DNA of 64,000 nt from Paralichthys olivaceus (taxonomy: Eukaryota > Chordata > Actinopteri > Pleuronectiformes > Paralichthyidae). The notes beneath the pieces are model-generated. The model searched no databases. It was not told the DNA's origin and saw only the letters and a list, made by a program, of their open reading frames with translations. Positions 39,044 to 61,100 of the stretch are shown in pieces; within the stretch, counting starts at the first letter, position 1; each line of letters opens with the position of its first letter. The translations under genes were made by a program, and so were the position numbers. Location of the stretch: positions 22,837,439 to 22,901,438 of the forward strand of contig NC_091105.1 in the NCBI RefSeq assembly GCF_024713975.1, read 5' to 3'.

Positions 39044-42000
39044 TCATTTACTTCCCAGCAGGAAGTGTGACACATTCTCATAAACTACAAAAGTGATGCA
39101 GCAGGCAGGAGTGACTCGTAACACATTGGGGATGATGCCTTTGTAGAAACCAATGGCGCCTTCGTTCCTGTGGAGAAAAGGAAAATAATGAGCCTGAATC
39201 AGCCTGTACTGGAATTTAGAAAACTGATTAGAGGATAACAAGTTCAAACATCAAGAATATCACTATCATACCTCCATGTGCGTTTTATGACATCAACAAC
39301 TCCATTGTATTTATTGTGCTGGTCTTGCAGACGAGCTCGCACCACCTGATATGGGTACGTTGTGGCGACAGCAAATATTTTTGATAACGCTGCCATTGTG
39401 ATGTACTCCATCGCATTCTGTTTACACAGACAGACGAATGGAGAGAAAGGGTGAGGGGTTAAGAAATGAGCAGAGTAGGAAAACTGGTGAGTCATTTCTT
39501 CTCCAACTGCAAGTTATCAACTGTGGTCTCAGTCATCATTAAACTGAAAAGATACAAACCTCATGCTTCAGTTTTACACTGAGCATGTTTCCAGTCTGCC
39601 TGTGGCTCATGGGGTTAATGACTCACCAGCTTTGCATCTGAAGGTACTTTCTTGTATTTGTTGTAGTCTCTCTTGAACTCCTCATACGCCATGAACTGCA
39701 GAGCTCCATGCGACGTGCCAAACAGGCCAGGAACATAACCCTTTGGAAAGGATACACAATGTAAATCAGCTCTTGATTCAGGATGGATTACTATCAACAC
39801 ATCATCCAACTACACAATGTCCATAACTTCCTGTCTATCAGGTTGACAATCAGTAACAATTGTTGTGATAAGATAATAATAATGAAGGAGCCACAATGCA
39901 GTTTAAAAATCCTCCCAGTTAAAACAATTTTCAGGAGTTAGTGTTGTACTAACAGAGGAAACAATACGCCCTCTAGTGGTGAAGCAATTACTAAATAATA
40001 AACTAATACAAAATTTCATTACATTCAAGCAAAACTTGGGACCTGTCCCTATTCACCCCTAAGGCTTTCCTCTTAGTCCTACGCCTTTGTTTTGAGTTTG
40101 GCCATGAAGAGGTAGTTTGGTCCCATTTGTCTATGTGATGTAAGGGTAGTGGCCATCTAGACCTTCAAACCCCTCTTCAAACATAGTGTATTCAGGACCC
40201 CCCCCCCCCACAAACAAAGGAGTAGACAGAAATTCCCGAAAGCTTTACAAATGGACGATGCGAATCAAGATGGCGACCGCTGTGGGTAGAGAAATCATAA
40301 ATTTAAGAATGAAATCTTGCAAAATAACACATTTTTTAATTTTAAATCCAGCAGAACATCTCATTTTTGTCCCACAGCAAATGAAAATGTTATTGAATTG
40401 CCATAACAAGCATTTCAGGAATATGACTATTCACGCAGTCAAAACAAGCATTTAAACATTCTGAGTGAGAGATACAAGTAATGTTTGTTTTTCTCATGTC
40501 CTGTACATGAAGTTGGAAAAAACCATCCCTGCTCATGTTATAATGTTTTCAGTGCAGGGCAGATGTTTCTATGGACAGGACTAAAGTTACATAGAAACAA
40601 CCGAAGTAAACACACTGACTATTTATAGATTATTAGATCAATCTGTGCCGTCTGTCCTGCAGTTATCAGATGTGTCACTATTATAATGTTGGTTGATAAC
40701 AGTCGTTAATATAATAATGTTAGTTGGCTGCTGATCACGTAGAGAGTGGTGTCCAATATTCCTACGGGATGATTTTCTAGCCCTCTCCCTTGTGGCTTCC
40801 AGCAAAGGGCATTTCATATCTAGGGGTAGGACCGAGGGAGAGGAATTGGGACAAGGCATTAGGGCAGTCTGTGCTGCAAATTCAGTTATAGAAACAAGTT
40901 ATTACAACTTGTCCTCTAGTGACACTCCACAACAAAGTAACTTATTGTTAATATTATCTGCCACAAACAAAAATGAGCCTTTCGTATTTCTGGATCACAA
41001 TTATCCAAAATTACACTGTTCTCTAACCTTGTATAGACCCGGCACTCCTTCATGGCGGTAGATCTTGACCAGAGCGTCAACCATCCCTTTGTATTGTTTA
41101 CTGTTTGGATCAGCATTGTACTGCAGCACCAGCCGGGTCTTGGTGACCCAGATTGGGTTGGTTAGAGTGAGCGTCAAGATGCCTGCGTGAAGACAAATAG
41201 GAAATGGTCCTGGCGAGGCTTGGAACATGTAAAAACATACTCGTTGAAGTACATGCAGGAGTCACTTGAATTGACTCACATGACTGTTAACAAACACAAC
41301 CTACTTCAAACTCTTAATCTTAGTCCTGCAGACAGGATCAGGTGGTTGAGTTCTCGTGAATCAATTAGAGAAGCGAGCTGGTTTAAGTGAAGTTGTAAAG
41401 TTATGCTGTATATCTCTTACCAAAGTTGTCACATGGTAATAATATAGGTCCTGTTATTATAGATGGATATGGATTCCTTTAAGTTTGACTCACAACTAAC
41501 ACATCTACGTATATGAGTGCTAAAGCATAATTCTGCTTTCATGCAGTTAAAACTGAAATTATGAAAAGCCTCATTTTCAGCTCCTAACTTAATTTGACAA
41601 ACAGGAAATGGATTCTTGTGACCCCACATGACAGCAATGGACAAATCTCCTGTGAGCTGAGGCCAGCCCAGAGCAGTGTAATCTGGCTGCTGTTGTTTAC
41701 TGTGAGCTGAATGTGTCTGTGTGTGTGAGGCAACAGAATTCAGATAAATGTGGTCCTAACCTGCTTCGGCTGCAGACACCAGGTGTTCTGTGGCAGTCAG
41801 TTCAGTTTGACGACCCTCCTTTAAGTACGCTTTGATTGCATTGTAGCTGTGAGGGAGGACAGTTTGGGTTAATGCATCATTTTACAAATGGCACAAGAAC
41901 AATGTCATGAATCGACGGTTTTGTATGAGTGCTTTTCACATACGTACAATAAGAAATAGAGACCCCACGATGCTCCGGCACCCCAAACATTGGGTGTCAC

Positions 42001-42510
42001 TCCTTGATACAGTCCTCTCAGGCCCTCCTGCTGCCACACACTTCTCATACAGTGCACTATGCTGCTGTACTTGGGTCGTAATTCCAAACCGTCACTCACT
42101 GCAATATAAACACATCCAAGATCACCACGAAAGATTTGTATTTAATGTCACATTCTACAAGCGCACCGAAACATCCTGTATATCAGATCTATAATGCACA
42201 CATTTATTTCCATTGAACGACAACAGATGTAGCTGTGATCCCTGATGGTCCACTATGGCGATGCAGAGGTCTCTATACAATCACATTTACATTCTACGTG
42301 ATTTCACACTGTACCTGCAAACCGGATTTTGACCAGGTCCAGTGGGTGAAGCACCAGCGTGGACACCACTCCCCCACTCAGTCCTGCCACCAGGTTCCCT
42401 ATCCTCACATGGCTGAAGACGTGTTGGATATGTCCCAGTGGAGACACGGGTTTGCTGGACAGCCCCTTCTCTGTCACGTTAACGGAGCCATGCCCAGGTG
42501 CGGGGCTCAT
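39044..42510 (-). CDS. slc25a32: Mitochondrial folate/FAD carrier, SLC25 family member 32
   Basis: Seven coding exons in transcript order: 42510-42315, 42098-41948, 41846-41761, 41182-41028, 39740-39627, 39417-39272, 39167-39044; 972 nt, 323 aa, phases consistent. Three mitochondrial-carrier repeats are present. Their signatures are HPLDLVK (55-61), NPIWVTK (153-159) and YPYQVVR (255-261); the second has Trp where most carriers have an acidic residue, as in human SLC25A32. Other diagnostic stretches: [78 protein letters not shown]. It sits in the inner mitochondrial membrane and carries tetrahydrofolate and/or FAD into the matrix. The C-terminus (LLGSK) is shorter than human and the N-terminus longer, with about 30 residues before the first repeat. 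The ATG at 42510-42508 is the only in-frame Met before the first repeat. It lies about 20 bp from a minisatellite. Confidence 0.96.
39741..41027. other. slc25a32 intron 4
   Basis: 1.3 kb, AT-rich, with a C-run near 40199-40210 and no exon seen. The other introns of this gene over 300 bp hold nothing recognisable either (41183-41760). Confidence 0.65.
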
Positions 42511-42530
42511 GTTTACCGGTGGTTGACCGA

Positions 42531-43179
42531 AGCTAGCTCCTGTCAGCTAGGTAATGTCAGCTAGGTCCTGTCAGCTAGGTCCAGTCAGCTAGGTCCAGTC
42601 AGCTAGCTCCTGTCAGCTAGGTCCAGTCAGCTAGCTCCTGTCAGCTAGCTCCTGTCAGCTAGGTCCAGTCAGCTAGCTCCTGTCAGCTAGCTCCAGTCAG
42701 CTAGGTCCTGTCAGCTAGGTCCAGTCAGCTAGGTCCAGTCAGCTAGCTCCAGTCAGCTAGCTCCTGTCAGCTAGGTCCAGTCAGCTAGCTCCTGTCAGCT
42801 AGCTCCTGTCAGCTAGGTCCAGTCAGCTAGGTCCAGTCAGCTAGCTCCTGTCAGCTAGGTCCAGTCAGCTAGCTCCTGTCAGCTAGGTCCAGTCAGCTAG
42901 GTCCAGTCAGCTAGCTCCTGTCAGCCTGGTCCAGTCAGCTAGGTCCAGTCAGCTAGCTCCTGTCAGCTAGGTCCAGTCAGCTAGCTCCTGTCAGCAAGCT
43001 CCTGTCAGCAAGCTCCTGTCAGCTAGCTCCAGTCAGCTAGGTCCAGTCAGCTAGCTCCTGTCAGCTAGGTCCAGTCAGCTAGCTCCTGTCAGCAAGCTCC
43101 TGTCAGCAAGCTCCTGTCAGCCTGGTCCAGTCAGCTAGCTCCAGTCAGCTAGCTCCTGTCAGCTAGCTCCAGTCAGCTA
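42531..43179. repeat. Minisatellite, 14-bp unit TCAGCTAGSTCCWG, upstream of slc25a32
   Basis: About 45 tandem copies alternate between tcagctaggtccag and tcagctagctcctg, with rare variants (cagcctggtcc, cagcaagctcc). The array starts about 20 bp from the slc25a32 start codon and ends just before a candidate 5' exon. On the gene's sense strand the unit reads CTGACTGGACCTAG or CTGACAGGAGCTAG. The unit is not a multiple of three and no coding frame runs through it. Confidence 0.97.
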
Positions 43180-43206
43180 AAGTTGTTTACAGCTAAAGCT
43201 AAACTT

Positions 43207-43300
43207 ACTCCACAACACTCAGACGATGACTCCCAGCCACTGCTGCAGAATTCAAACATGGCGGACAGCCGGTACAAGCTCCTTGAAACCTCCTCACGTT
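43207..43300 (-). other. slc25a32: Candidate 5' exon of slc25a32
   Basis: On the minus strand ccgccATGtttgaattctgc leads to tgttgtgga|gtaagttt, a strong donor with GT near 43207. If real, the minisatellite lies inside the following intron. The small ATG frame (MFEFCSSGWESSSE...) would be an upstream ORF or alternative N-terminus; it is not a family feature I know. Confidence 0.35.
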
Positions 43301-43442
43301 CATTTCACGTTAGATAGTGAACCACGTTTCTGACATGTGCTGGTTTGTTACTGTGCAACATGTGACGTTAAGGTCTCTGCTCGACCTTGCTACAGGAAGT
43401 GAGTTAGCGTGTAGCTGACATATCTATGAGCATCACTTCCGG
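43254..43442 (-). promoter_or_regulatory. slc25a32: slc25a32 promoter elements (YY1-like and ETS)
   Basis: caaacatggcgga at about 43253-43265 is YY1-like. acaggaagtg (43392-43401) and CACTTCCGG (43434-43442) are ETS/NRF2-type sites usual in housekeeping and mitochondrial gene promoters. No TATA box is seen. Confidence 0.45.
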
Positions 43443-44983
43443 CCCAAACCTCCAAAATAAAAGTAGTTTTGGTCTCGTGTCCATAGAGTGTTTATAACGA
43501 TCATGTCGATATCTGTAGTGTCAAATAGGTCATTGTGTGTTGAAAGCATAACAGTGATTTTCATTGTCATATGAAGTGACCACATTACAGCAATCCTTGC
43601 TATACGTTACCATGTTACCTGTAAGTTTTGGAATTGATTTTAATATCTTACTGCTTGTAGCCTTGAAGGGTCTGACTCCTGCCTATCTGCGATCTGCTAA
43701 CCCCTATATAAAGTGTAAGTTGGTCACGATGGACTGAGATGGCAACATTATTGTTTTTGACGTAAAGTTTGTTCATTGCAACTTGCTACCTGTTTTGAAG
43801 ATTCTAGAGAAAGACAAATAGAATGACAGCTTGATACCTATTGTTTTTAAAAGCAAATCAAATGTGTGCACTCTACTGTAATGTGCACCACAGCGGGTAG
43901 TGTAGCCTACTGCAAATGGCTTAAAGAAACAGTTTTGGTAATATTGGAAAACTAGATCATTTGCTTTCTTGGTTGGAATTAGAGGAAGATGCTCCTGTGA
44001 CGTCTGCACAAATGGATAGAGTTGAAAATCCTCTCATGTGCAGCAGCTCTCCATGTGTGCCTGTCATGTTAGGTGTTCATAAAACAGTTTTCATTTGTTG
44101 ACTTCACCTCTATTTTAGATTTTATTACCTACCTGGACAGAGCTAGACTTGCTTTGTCTGACTGTTTTCAGACACTGTTGAGCCAAGGGGACCAACTGCT
44201 GTAAGTAACTTCATAATAATGGCAGGATCTGGTCAGATACATAACGACTGCCACACTGTATGGATCGCTACTGGTAAACGATGGAGAAAGGTTTGAGGAT
44301 GTTACTGTCGTCATAATCAGGGAGGGACTGAGACAAAAACAGTGGTGTTGTCTTTTCAAGGTCCCCTCCATTGAAGCTGGTGTCCTCGCTGTTGTATTAA
44401 ATATGTAGCTCCTCTAACTGTGTGTAGATGTTAGGTAAGGGTTTTCCAAAAGCATTTCAACATACAAACACTGAAAGGACAAAGTGCTCTCATCTCATTT
44501 TGGTCCGTGAACAAATTTACTGTGTTCACCTCACATTATGAGGTGAATGTAAAAGCTCAAAGCAAATCAAAAAATCTCAAGGATTCTGTTCTTTTTCTCT
44601 GGAAGGACACAAAGCTCATGACATCTGGTACAGGCAGTGAATTTCCAATTAAAGCCCAAGTGTCACTGGGAATCATTACGATGAGTAAATTATTTGTCAT
44701 TCGTGACGGTCACTGTAAGGACTTCTTTTTTATACAGATTATTGAAATGTACAGTGAAGAGAGGGAAAACCACTGAGTTTAAAAGACATGTCTATTGTAA
44801 AGGATAATGTGATGTACATATTTTAATTTAAGTGAATTAAATTAAGCTATTTTCTCTTTGACTGTTCAACTTACTTTCTTTCCCTTTTTGGCTGGACACT
44901 GCAGTACCTGTCTGCAGCCACGTGAGATCACTGTGACACCTCGTGTGAAGGCGAACCAGCCAGGAGAGTTTTCTCATTCAGCA

Positions 44984-45038
<55 letters not shown>

Positions 45039-45699
45039 CCCCCACTGGAAGGTCAGAGGTCACGGTTGGCTTCGTAACCTTCTCACTCAGGATATTTCAG
45101 CCCTTTATCTGGCAGGAATAAGAAAGTGGGCAGTTTGACACGTCATGCATTCCTACCAAATCTCCCTCCATTTCTACGGTGATTGCGTGGCCAAGGGATC
45201 GAGGTGGAGGAACTTCACAAGATCAGGCAGCAATGCTCTTTGGCTGTTCAATTAGGTAAAATAACTAGTTTACCAGGGGGGAGACAAAGCCATATACAAC
45301 CTGCAACCACTTTTCAATATTTAGTTTTCCAAGGGACTGACAGAGAATAAACCATATTTATAAAACCTCTTGAATGACAGCTGCAAGAGACTTAATGGTG
45401 ATGTTTGAGACTTTCTGCATCCATTGCAATTTGGCTTAAATGACACAGTTTCTGTTTTCTTTTTGGCAAGCAAGTTGTCTTGGTGCCACAGTAGAGATGA
45501 AGTCCATGCACTGGATTCAGGCAGTGGAAATATCTGTCTGATTGAAAGGTAACATAACAAATATCATCTGTGCAGGTGAAGGATGACTGCAAATGGAAAA
45601 CAGGGAAGCATTATATCCACAGAAAATGTTTTGAAATGTTTTGAAATAAAAATCTGAAATAACTTAATCAAAATAGTGATTTTGAGATCTGCTCCTGAT

Positions 45700-45850
45700 T
45701 TAAATATAATGTATTTAAATGTAAAGGGTCCATTCTAGGGTGAAGAAAACAACAATTTGTACAATTTAAATAAAACACACTAATAAAAACATCACTAGGA
45801 TTATTTTATATTCAAATAGATTCCTTTTATTCTAAGTCTTGCACCAAAGA
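45700..45850. mobile_element. Partial copy of the piggyBac-type MITE
   Basis: tttaaatgtaaagggtccat, gaagaaaacaacaatttgta, aaacatcactaggattattt and aatagattccttttattcta follow the right half of the 9537-9911 element in order. The terminal inverted repeat is decayed. Confidence 0.65.
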
Positions 45851-46443
45851 TTATTGAAAGTCTTCCAGCGCTTGCATTTATTAAGGGTATGATAACACAA
45901 AATGTTTATAATGAACAATTTATGTAATGTATCTGCTGTGATGCAAACTGTTGATTGAACCACATTACTGTACTCATTTGTACTTGAATATTTCCATTTA
46001 TGCTTAGTCTTACTTTACATCAGAGTACTCTTTACACCACTGTATTTGTTCACACCTAAAGTCAGTGCTTTCAGTACTTACACAATAATAAAAACAATAC
46101 TACTACTAATAATAATTACATACATGTTCTTTACAGTTTCTTGGCTGGCATGAGTCCAAGATCATGGCCACCGGTGTGAACAACCAAAATGTCTGGGGCA
46201 CTTTGTCTGGACATTTCGCTGTAAAAGTGAGGAAGGACTCCACTCCTCTGCAGGCCTCCTATGCCAAGCCACTCCATTCACTTTACTTTACCAATCCTGC
46301 TCAAGACTGAGGTTAGGACTGCCTTTACTCATTTGCATATGGACATAGAAATACAGAAATTAATAAATGTGGAAATAAAATTAAGACATGTATTTATTTA
46401 TTTCCATATTTATTCATACATTTATTTATTTATTTATTTATAC

Positions 46444-46599
46444 TTAAGTCATTTCTGGTCCTCCATAGCGAGGAGCCTCGGGGTTGTTCAGCTCTTCCCC
46501 AGCGGTCGTCCTCTTCCTCTGGTAGGGGGCGAAGCCTCCCGGCTGCAGAACTTCAGAGAAGGATCTCTTTCTCCACTTGCGCTGCTTGGTCGACTTCCT
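46444..46599 (-). other. Orphan exon-like open frame (51 codons, AG acceptor to stop)
   Basis: On the minus strand gttgtctgacag|AGGAAGTCG opens a frame to TAA at 46446-46444. It encodes a basic peptide (RKSTKQRKWRKRSFSEVLQP, then GGFAPYQRKRTTAGEELNNP and EAPRYGGPEMT). Composition looks protein-like, but the last codons run into the ATTT-rich repeat next to it. No upstream exon was found and I do not recognise the family. It may be a terminal exon, a retroposed fragment or part of a repeat. Confidence 0.2.
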
Positions 46600-47232
46600 C
46601 TGTCAGACAACCAAAACTTGGCAGATCTGACACTTCTCCAAACTTTTAGAAAGAACAGACAGAGCTCGTGAATACACGTCTTACTGGAATCTGAGGCAGG
46701 AGAAAGATGCACAAATGTTGTGAAATGCCGTTGGTTGTCAAGGTCAGTGAGGTCAAGGTCACCTCACTGACCATTTCTTCTGCTCATTTTTCCACATGGA
46801 AACTTTATTTTCAAACTATACCATGCAGCGATAACTTGACGGGACAGGCACTGGGATCTCTGGAACGCTGGGAAAATAATTTAATAACACCAAATGCTCT
46901 GTGAGTGAGTGGAGAGGAGCGCTCACTCAGTATGCGTGCAGCCGGGCACTGCGTAACCATGGATCGGCCTAAGTGTGCGTCCTATTTACCGGCAGGCCAG
47001 CTAAGATAGACATGTGATATTATATCGCTTTGAGTCTGACATGTCTGCCCTACATGAACTCATGTAGCAACAGTCAGTCTACAGATTGAAAGTGTATTTA
47101 GATAAAGTTAAAACCCATTTAATCTTTTATATTAACCTGATGTGACATGTTGGTGATGATGTACATGCTTATTCATTTTTATGAATTTGATTTAGTCCCA
47201 CCTAATCTTTATTGTTGAGTGTGTTTTACACA

Positions 47233-47235
<3 letters not shown>

Positions 47236-47305
<70 letters not shown>
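47236..47305. repeat. (CA)n microsatellite upstream of dcaf13
   Basis: About 70 bp of uninterrupted CA, ending some 100 bp before the dcaf13 promoter sites. Confidence 0.97.
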
Positions 47306-47307
<2 letters not shown>

Positions 47308-47346
47308 TACAAAAATACATGAGGCGCTTTAAGACCTGTTGGTCTT

Positions 47347-47420
47347 ATTTCCGGTCTGTGACGTTTTTTACTTTTCTGTGACGCAACCGGGAGGACTAGG
47401 CGTCCCACAATGCAGCGCGC
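47347..47420 (+). promoter_or_regulatory. dcaf13: dcaf13 promoter: ETS and ZNF143-type sites
   Basis: ATTTCCGG (47347-47354, ETS core) and CCCACAATGCAGCGCG (47404-47419), close to the ZNF143/Staf consensus, lie about 130-200 bp before the start codon. Two tgacg half-CREs are between them. There is no TATA box, in line with a housekeeping promoter. Confidence 0.55.
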
Positions 47421-47550
47421 CGACAACTGTACTTTCTTCTTCTTCCACACACATGGCCGGACAAACCAATGCTTGCTAATATATTTGTGTTGTTTAAAAT
47501 AACACAAGTGCGTTTCTCAAAGCGTGTTTCCTCTTTCACCCTGCGGCCAA

Positions 47551-58385
<10,835 letters not shown>

Positions 58386-58485
58386 ACAGAGCCGGAGAAG
58401 ATAATGGAGAACCGGGGGACTGTCAGCAGGAGATGAGCTCAAGATCGCACCCTCATGGGACTTGTTCAGACTGATCTAACTTGAG

Positions 58486-58491
58486 AATAAA
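58486..58491 (+). terminator. dcaf13: Polyadenylation signal AATAAA, dcaf13 (proximal)
   Basis: gagaataaaaaacacc, about 100 bases after the stop codon. Confidence 0.5.
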
Positions 58492-58730
58492 AAACACCAC
58501 AACTTGTTCATTGTGGGAAGGTGGGAGCTAAACTTCAAGGACACAGATCAACTCATACGAGAAGAACAAATGTTGTGTTGTTTCCACCTTCTGTTACTAA
58601 GTAAGAGAACAGCTTTGCCTTTCCATTAGTTTATTGTTAGGATTCTGGTCTAACTTCAGGAATAATCACATTATTTACTTTATGCAAGTTTGCATTTTCC
58701 ATCACAGGAGCCAAGATTCCACAACTGTTG

Positions 58731-58736
58731 AATAAA
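58731..58736 (+). terminator. dcaf13: Polyadenylation signal AATAAA, dcaf13 (distal)
   Basis: gttgaataaattaag about 345 bases after the stop codon, followed within 20 bases by ctgtgtgtgtcttc, a GU-rich downstream element. The better candidate of the two. Confidence 0.6.
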
Positions 58737-61100
58737 TTAAGGATGGATTAAACTGTGTGTGTCTTCACTTGGAATCTGTTTGCATCATAATTGTAACAAA
58801 TTGTGTCCCTCGTGTCATTGAGGATTCAGGTGATATGATGTGTTTCCCATCATGTCTAAAGGTAAGACTGGATTCATCTGTTATGAATAGACACATTGGA
58901 ACATGGGTCATAACCTCCTCCCTATCTCAGAGCCCATCAGCTATCTCCTGACATCAAATTAGCCTCTGGGGCCAATGGCCAATATTTTGAGGCTTCCTGT
59001 GTAGACCATCTGTTCAGTGTTAACAGTCCGACTACTTTCTTTTATCACACGAGTCAAAGGTGTTTCCACACAAAAGACAAACAGTGATACATTTTGTTGG
59101 TGGTTTAAGTCCATACGGCATTTTGGCTAATCTCTAACAGCCATTTGATTATGAATGAAGATAAAAGAAAAAGATGTTAGCCGATGCCGTTCAGTCAATG
59201 TGTTCAACTTCTATGGGTTCTCCACATAGACTGTTTACGTGTGGGCAGCCAAAGCCTGCTCAAACAAGAAATGGAATCTTGTCCCTCACGTACAGATTCT
59301 GTATATTCACATATCAAATCTGTTTAAAGTGATGAACCCCCTCCTGTCTGTATCCATGTTTAATTTTCAACACATCTTTTTTTCTTTTGCCTTTCTTAAT
59401 TTAAACATGATAACATTTTATTTGCATTACACACCTAGCTACAAAGGTGGTCAATGTTCTGTAAGTAAAAACACAGTATATCTATCTGCACCGGCTGGTT
59501 TCTTTTCTATTGTACTACACATCCTATCCTGAAACTTTACAAGTTTCCTCTCAGTTGTTAAACTTATTCCCTACAGACTAAATAATGTTTTTAAAAACCA
59601 TATCCATTTGTATATGGGTTGACACTGTTCACTGATGTGTATTTATAATAAAAAAGAAGTGTAAGAAATCATGTTTGGAAGACTAATGATCTAAATTTTT
59701 CAGAACTTAAACTTGTGGTGTTTGACTTGTTGGAGCAGATCACTGCGCTGGTGCTAATTTACTTACAAGCCTAATCAGGTGGAGACTCTATCCTCTTAAT
59801 GTTGTCCTTCAAATCCTATCAACTGCAGCCTGAGACACACAGAGCACACAGGCTGTCTACGGGAACATGTTGGGGATCAAGTGGAGGGACTCAGCTGAGA
59901 AATACAAGATGTGGCTATGGTGGGTTTGCAGCTGGGTGGACGCAAACACTATGGTCTAATCAAAGACTGATGGATGTGGAGCTGCTGTCAGTTTGGTTTT
60001 TAGTAATAAAGGATTCTTCAGGCATTGTGAGCCCATGATCCAGTTATGTATGATAATCAGTTCTGTCTGTGATTCACATTAAGGGCTGCAACTAATGATT
60101 CATATCAATATCTTATTTAAGTCTTATAAAGTATGCATTAGAATTTTCCTCAACACTTTATAATTATCATGGGTGAGGTCAGAAAACATATTTAAAAATT
60201 TTACTGAACTTTATTTTAAAAGCTTGTGACATTGAATGTATGTTTTTTTTAAAAAGTAACTAAAAGATTGAAAGTGGGCAGGACATGACATATGTAACTG
60301 TATTTTGTTTGTTGTGTATTATGTTTGTTTTTTTCTTTGAGCGTGCTCATTGTAAGAGCATGATTTATTGGCTTCAAGTTCAGATTTTGTTACTCAGATA
60401 GCCCCTGCTTGTACTTTGATTTTCTATGCTCGTGCTCCCACTGTGCGCTTGCAGTCGGATATTTTGTTGCTCGGACAGAAAGCTTTAGCTAATCTCCTCG
60501 TGCTCTCCTACTGCTTTTGTGTGCATGTGAAATAAAATTGCCCTGCCCTCGTCATGTTACCTTTATTTTGGGAGTTACAGACAGGTGTTAACTGCATGCA
60601 CTTGCATACGGGACTCCTAATGAAGTAAAGCTAACGAAGCAGCAACTAGGACAGGACAATTTCATTTGTCATAATGGAGTTCTATTGGTTGGGGAATTCT
60701 GATACACAGAAAAATCACAGTGCAGACGTGTCACGTGTGCATAGAATCTTGCTTCAGCACAAGGAAATCTGTCCAAGCACCGAAAAAAAATTGGGCCCAA
60801 GTGCAAGGTTTGAGCACAAGCAGAGTAAATCTAAGCACAACAGGGGCTATTTGTGTGCAAGCGCAGGGTTTTGAGTGAAAGCATTATGAAATCAATTAGT
60901 CCTGCTCTCAAACTGAAAGATATTTTCTTGGATAAAGAAAAAAAACATCATGCTTAAGCTTTATTTTCTTCCATTTGTCATCACAGCCTTTCTCACATCT
61001 GGCAGTGTGTACAGTGCAAGTGTATTCACTGAGAGGAAACAGCAGCCACACCTGCAGGTGCAGCCATAGTCATATTCTGTATTTATCTCCCCACTTCACA
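58737..61100. other. Intergenic region dcaf13-rims2
   Basis: AT-rich. A hAT-type fragment (agggctgcaactaatgattc) starts at about 60082 and a palindromic element spans 60340-60880. Nothing coding seen. Confidence 0.55.
60340..60880. mobile_element. Palindromic (foldback) element
   Basis: The left arm contains agatagcccctgcttgtact, atgctcgtgctcccactgtg, gttgctcggacagaaagc and cctcgtgctctcc. The reverse complement of the right arm contains aaatagcccctgttgtgctt, ctgcttgtgctcaaaccttg, ggtgcttggacagatttc and ccttgtgctgaag, in the same order. The arms are about 150-190 bp, imperfect, around a spacer of about 130 bp. Target duplications not resolved. Confidence 0.65.

Larger units (their letters stand above)
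43443..47340. other. Intergenic region slc25a32-dcaf13 with repeat remnants
   Basis: Holds a short reverse-transcriptase-like relic at about 43656-43705, a CT run at about 44983-45037, a partial MITE at 45700-45850, a hairpin-prone ATTT/AAAT region at 46340-46450, an orphan exon-like frame at 46444-46599 and the CA run before 47306. No gene recognised. Confidence 0.55.

Noticed and set aside
42235-42564. 109-codon plus-strand frame
   Set aside because: Antisense to slc25a32 exon 1 and running into the minisatellite.
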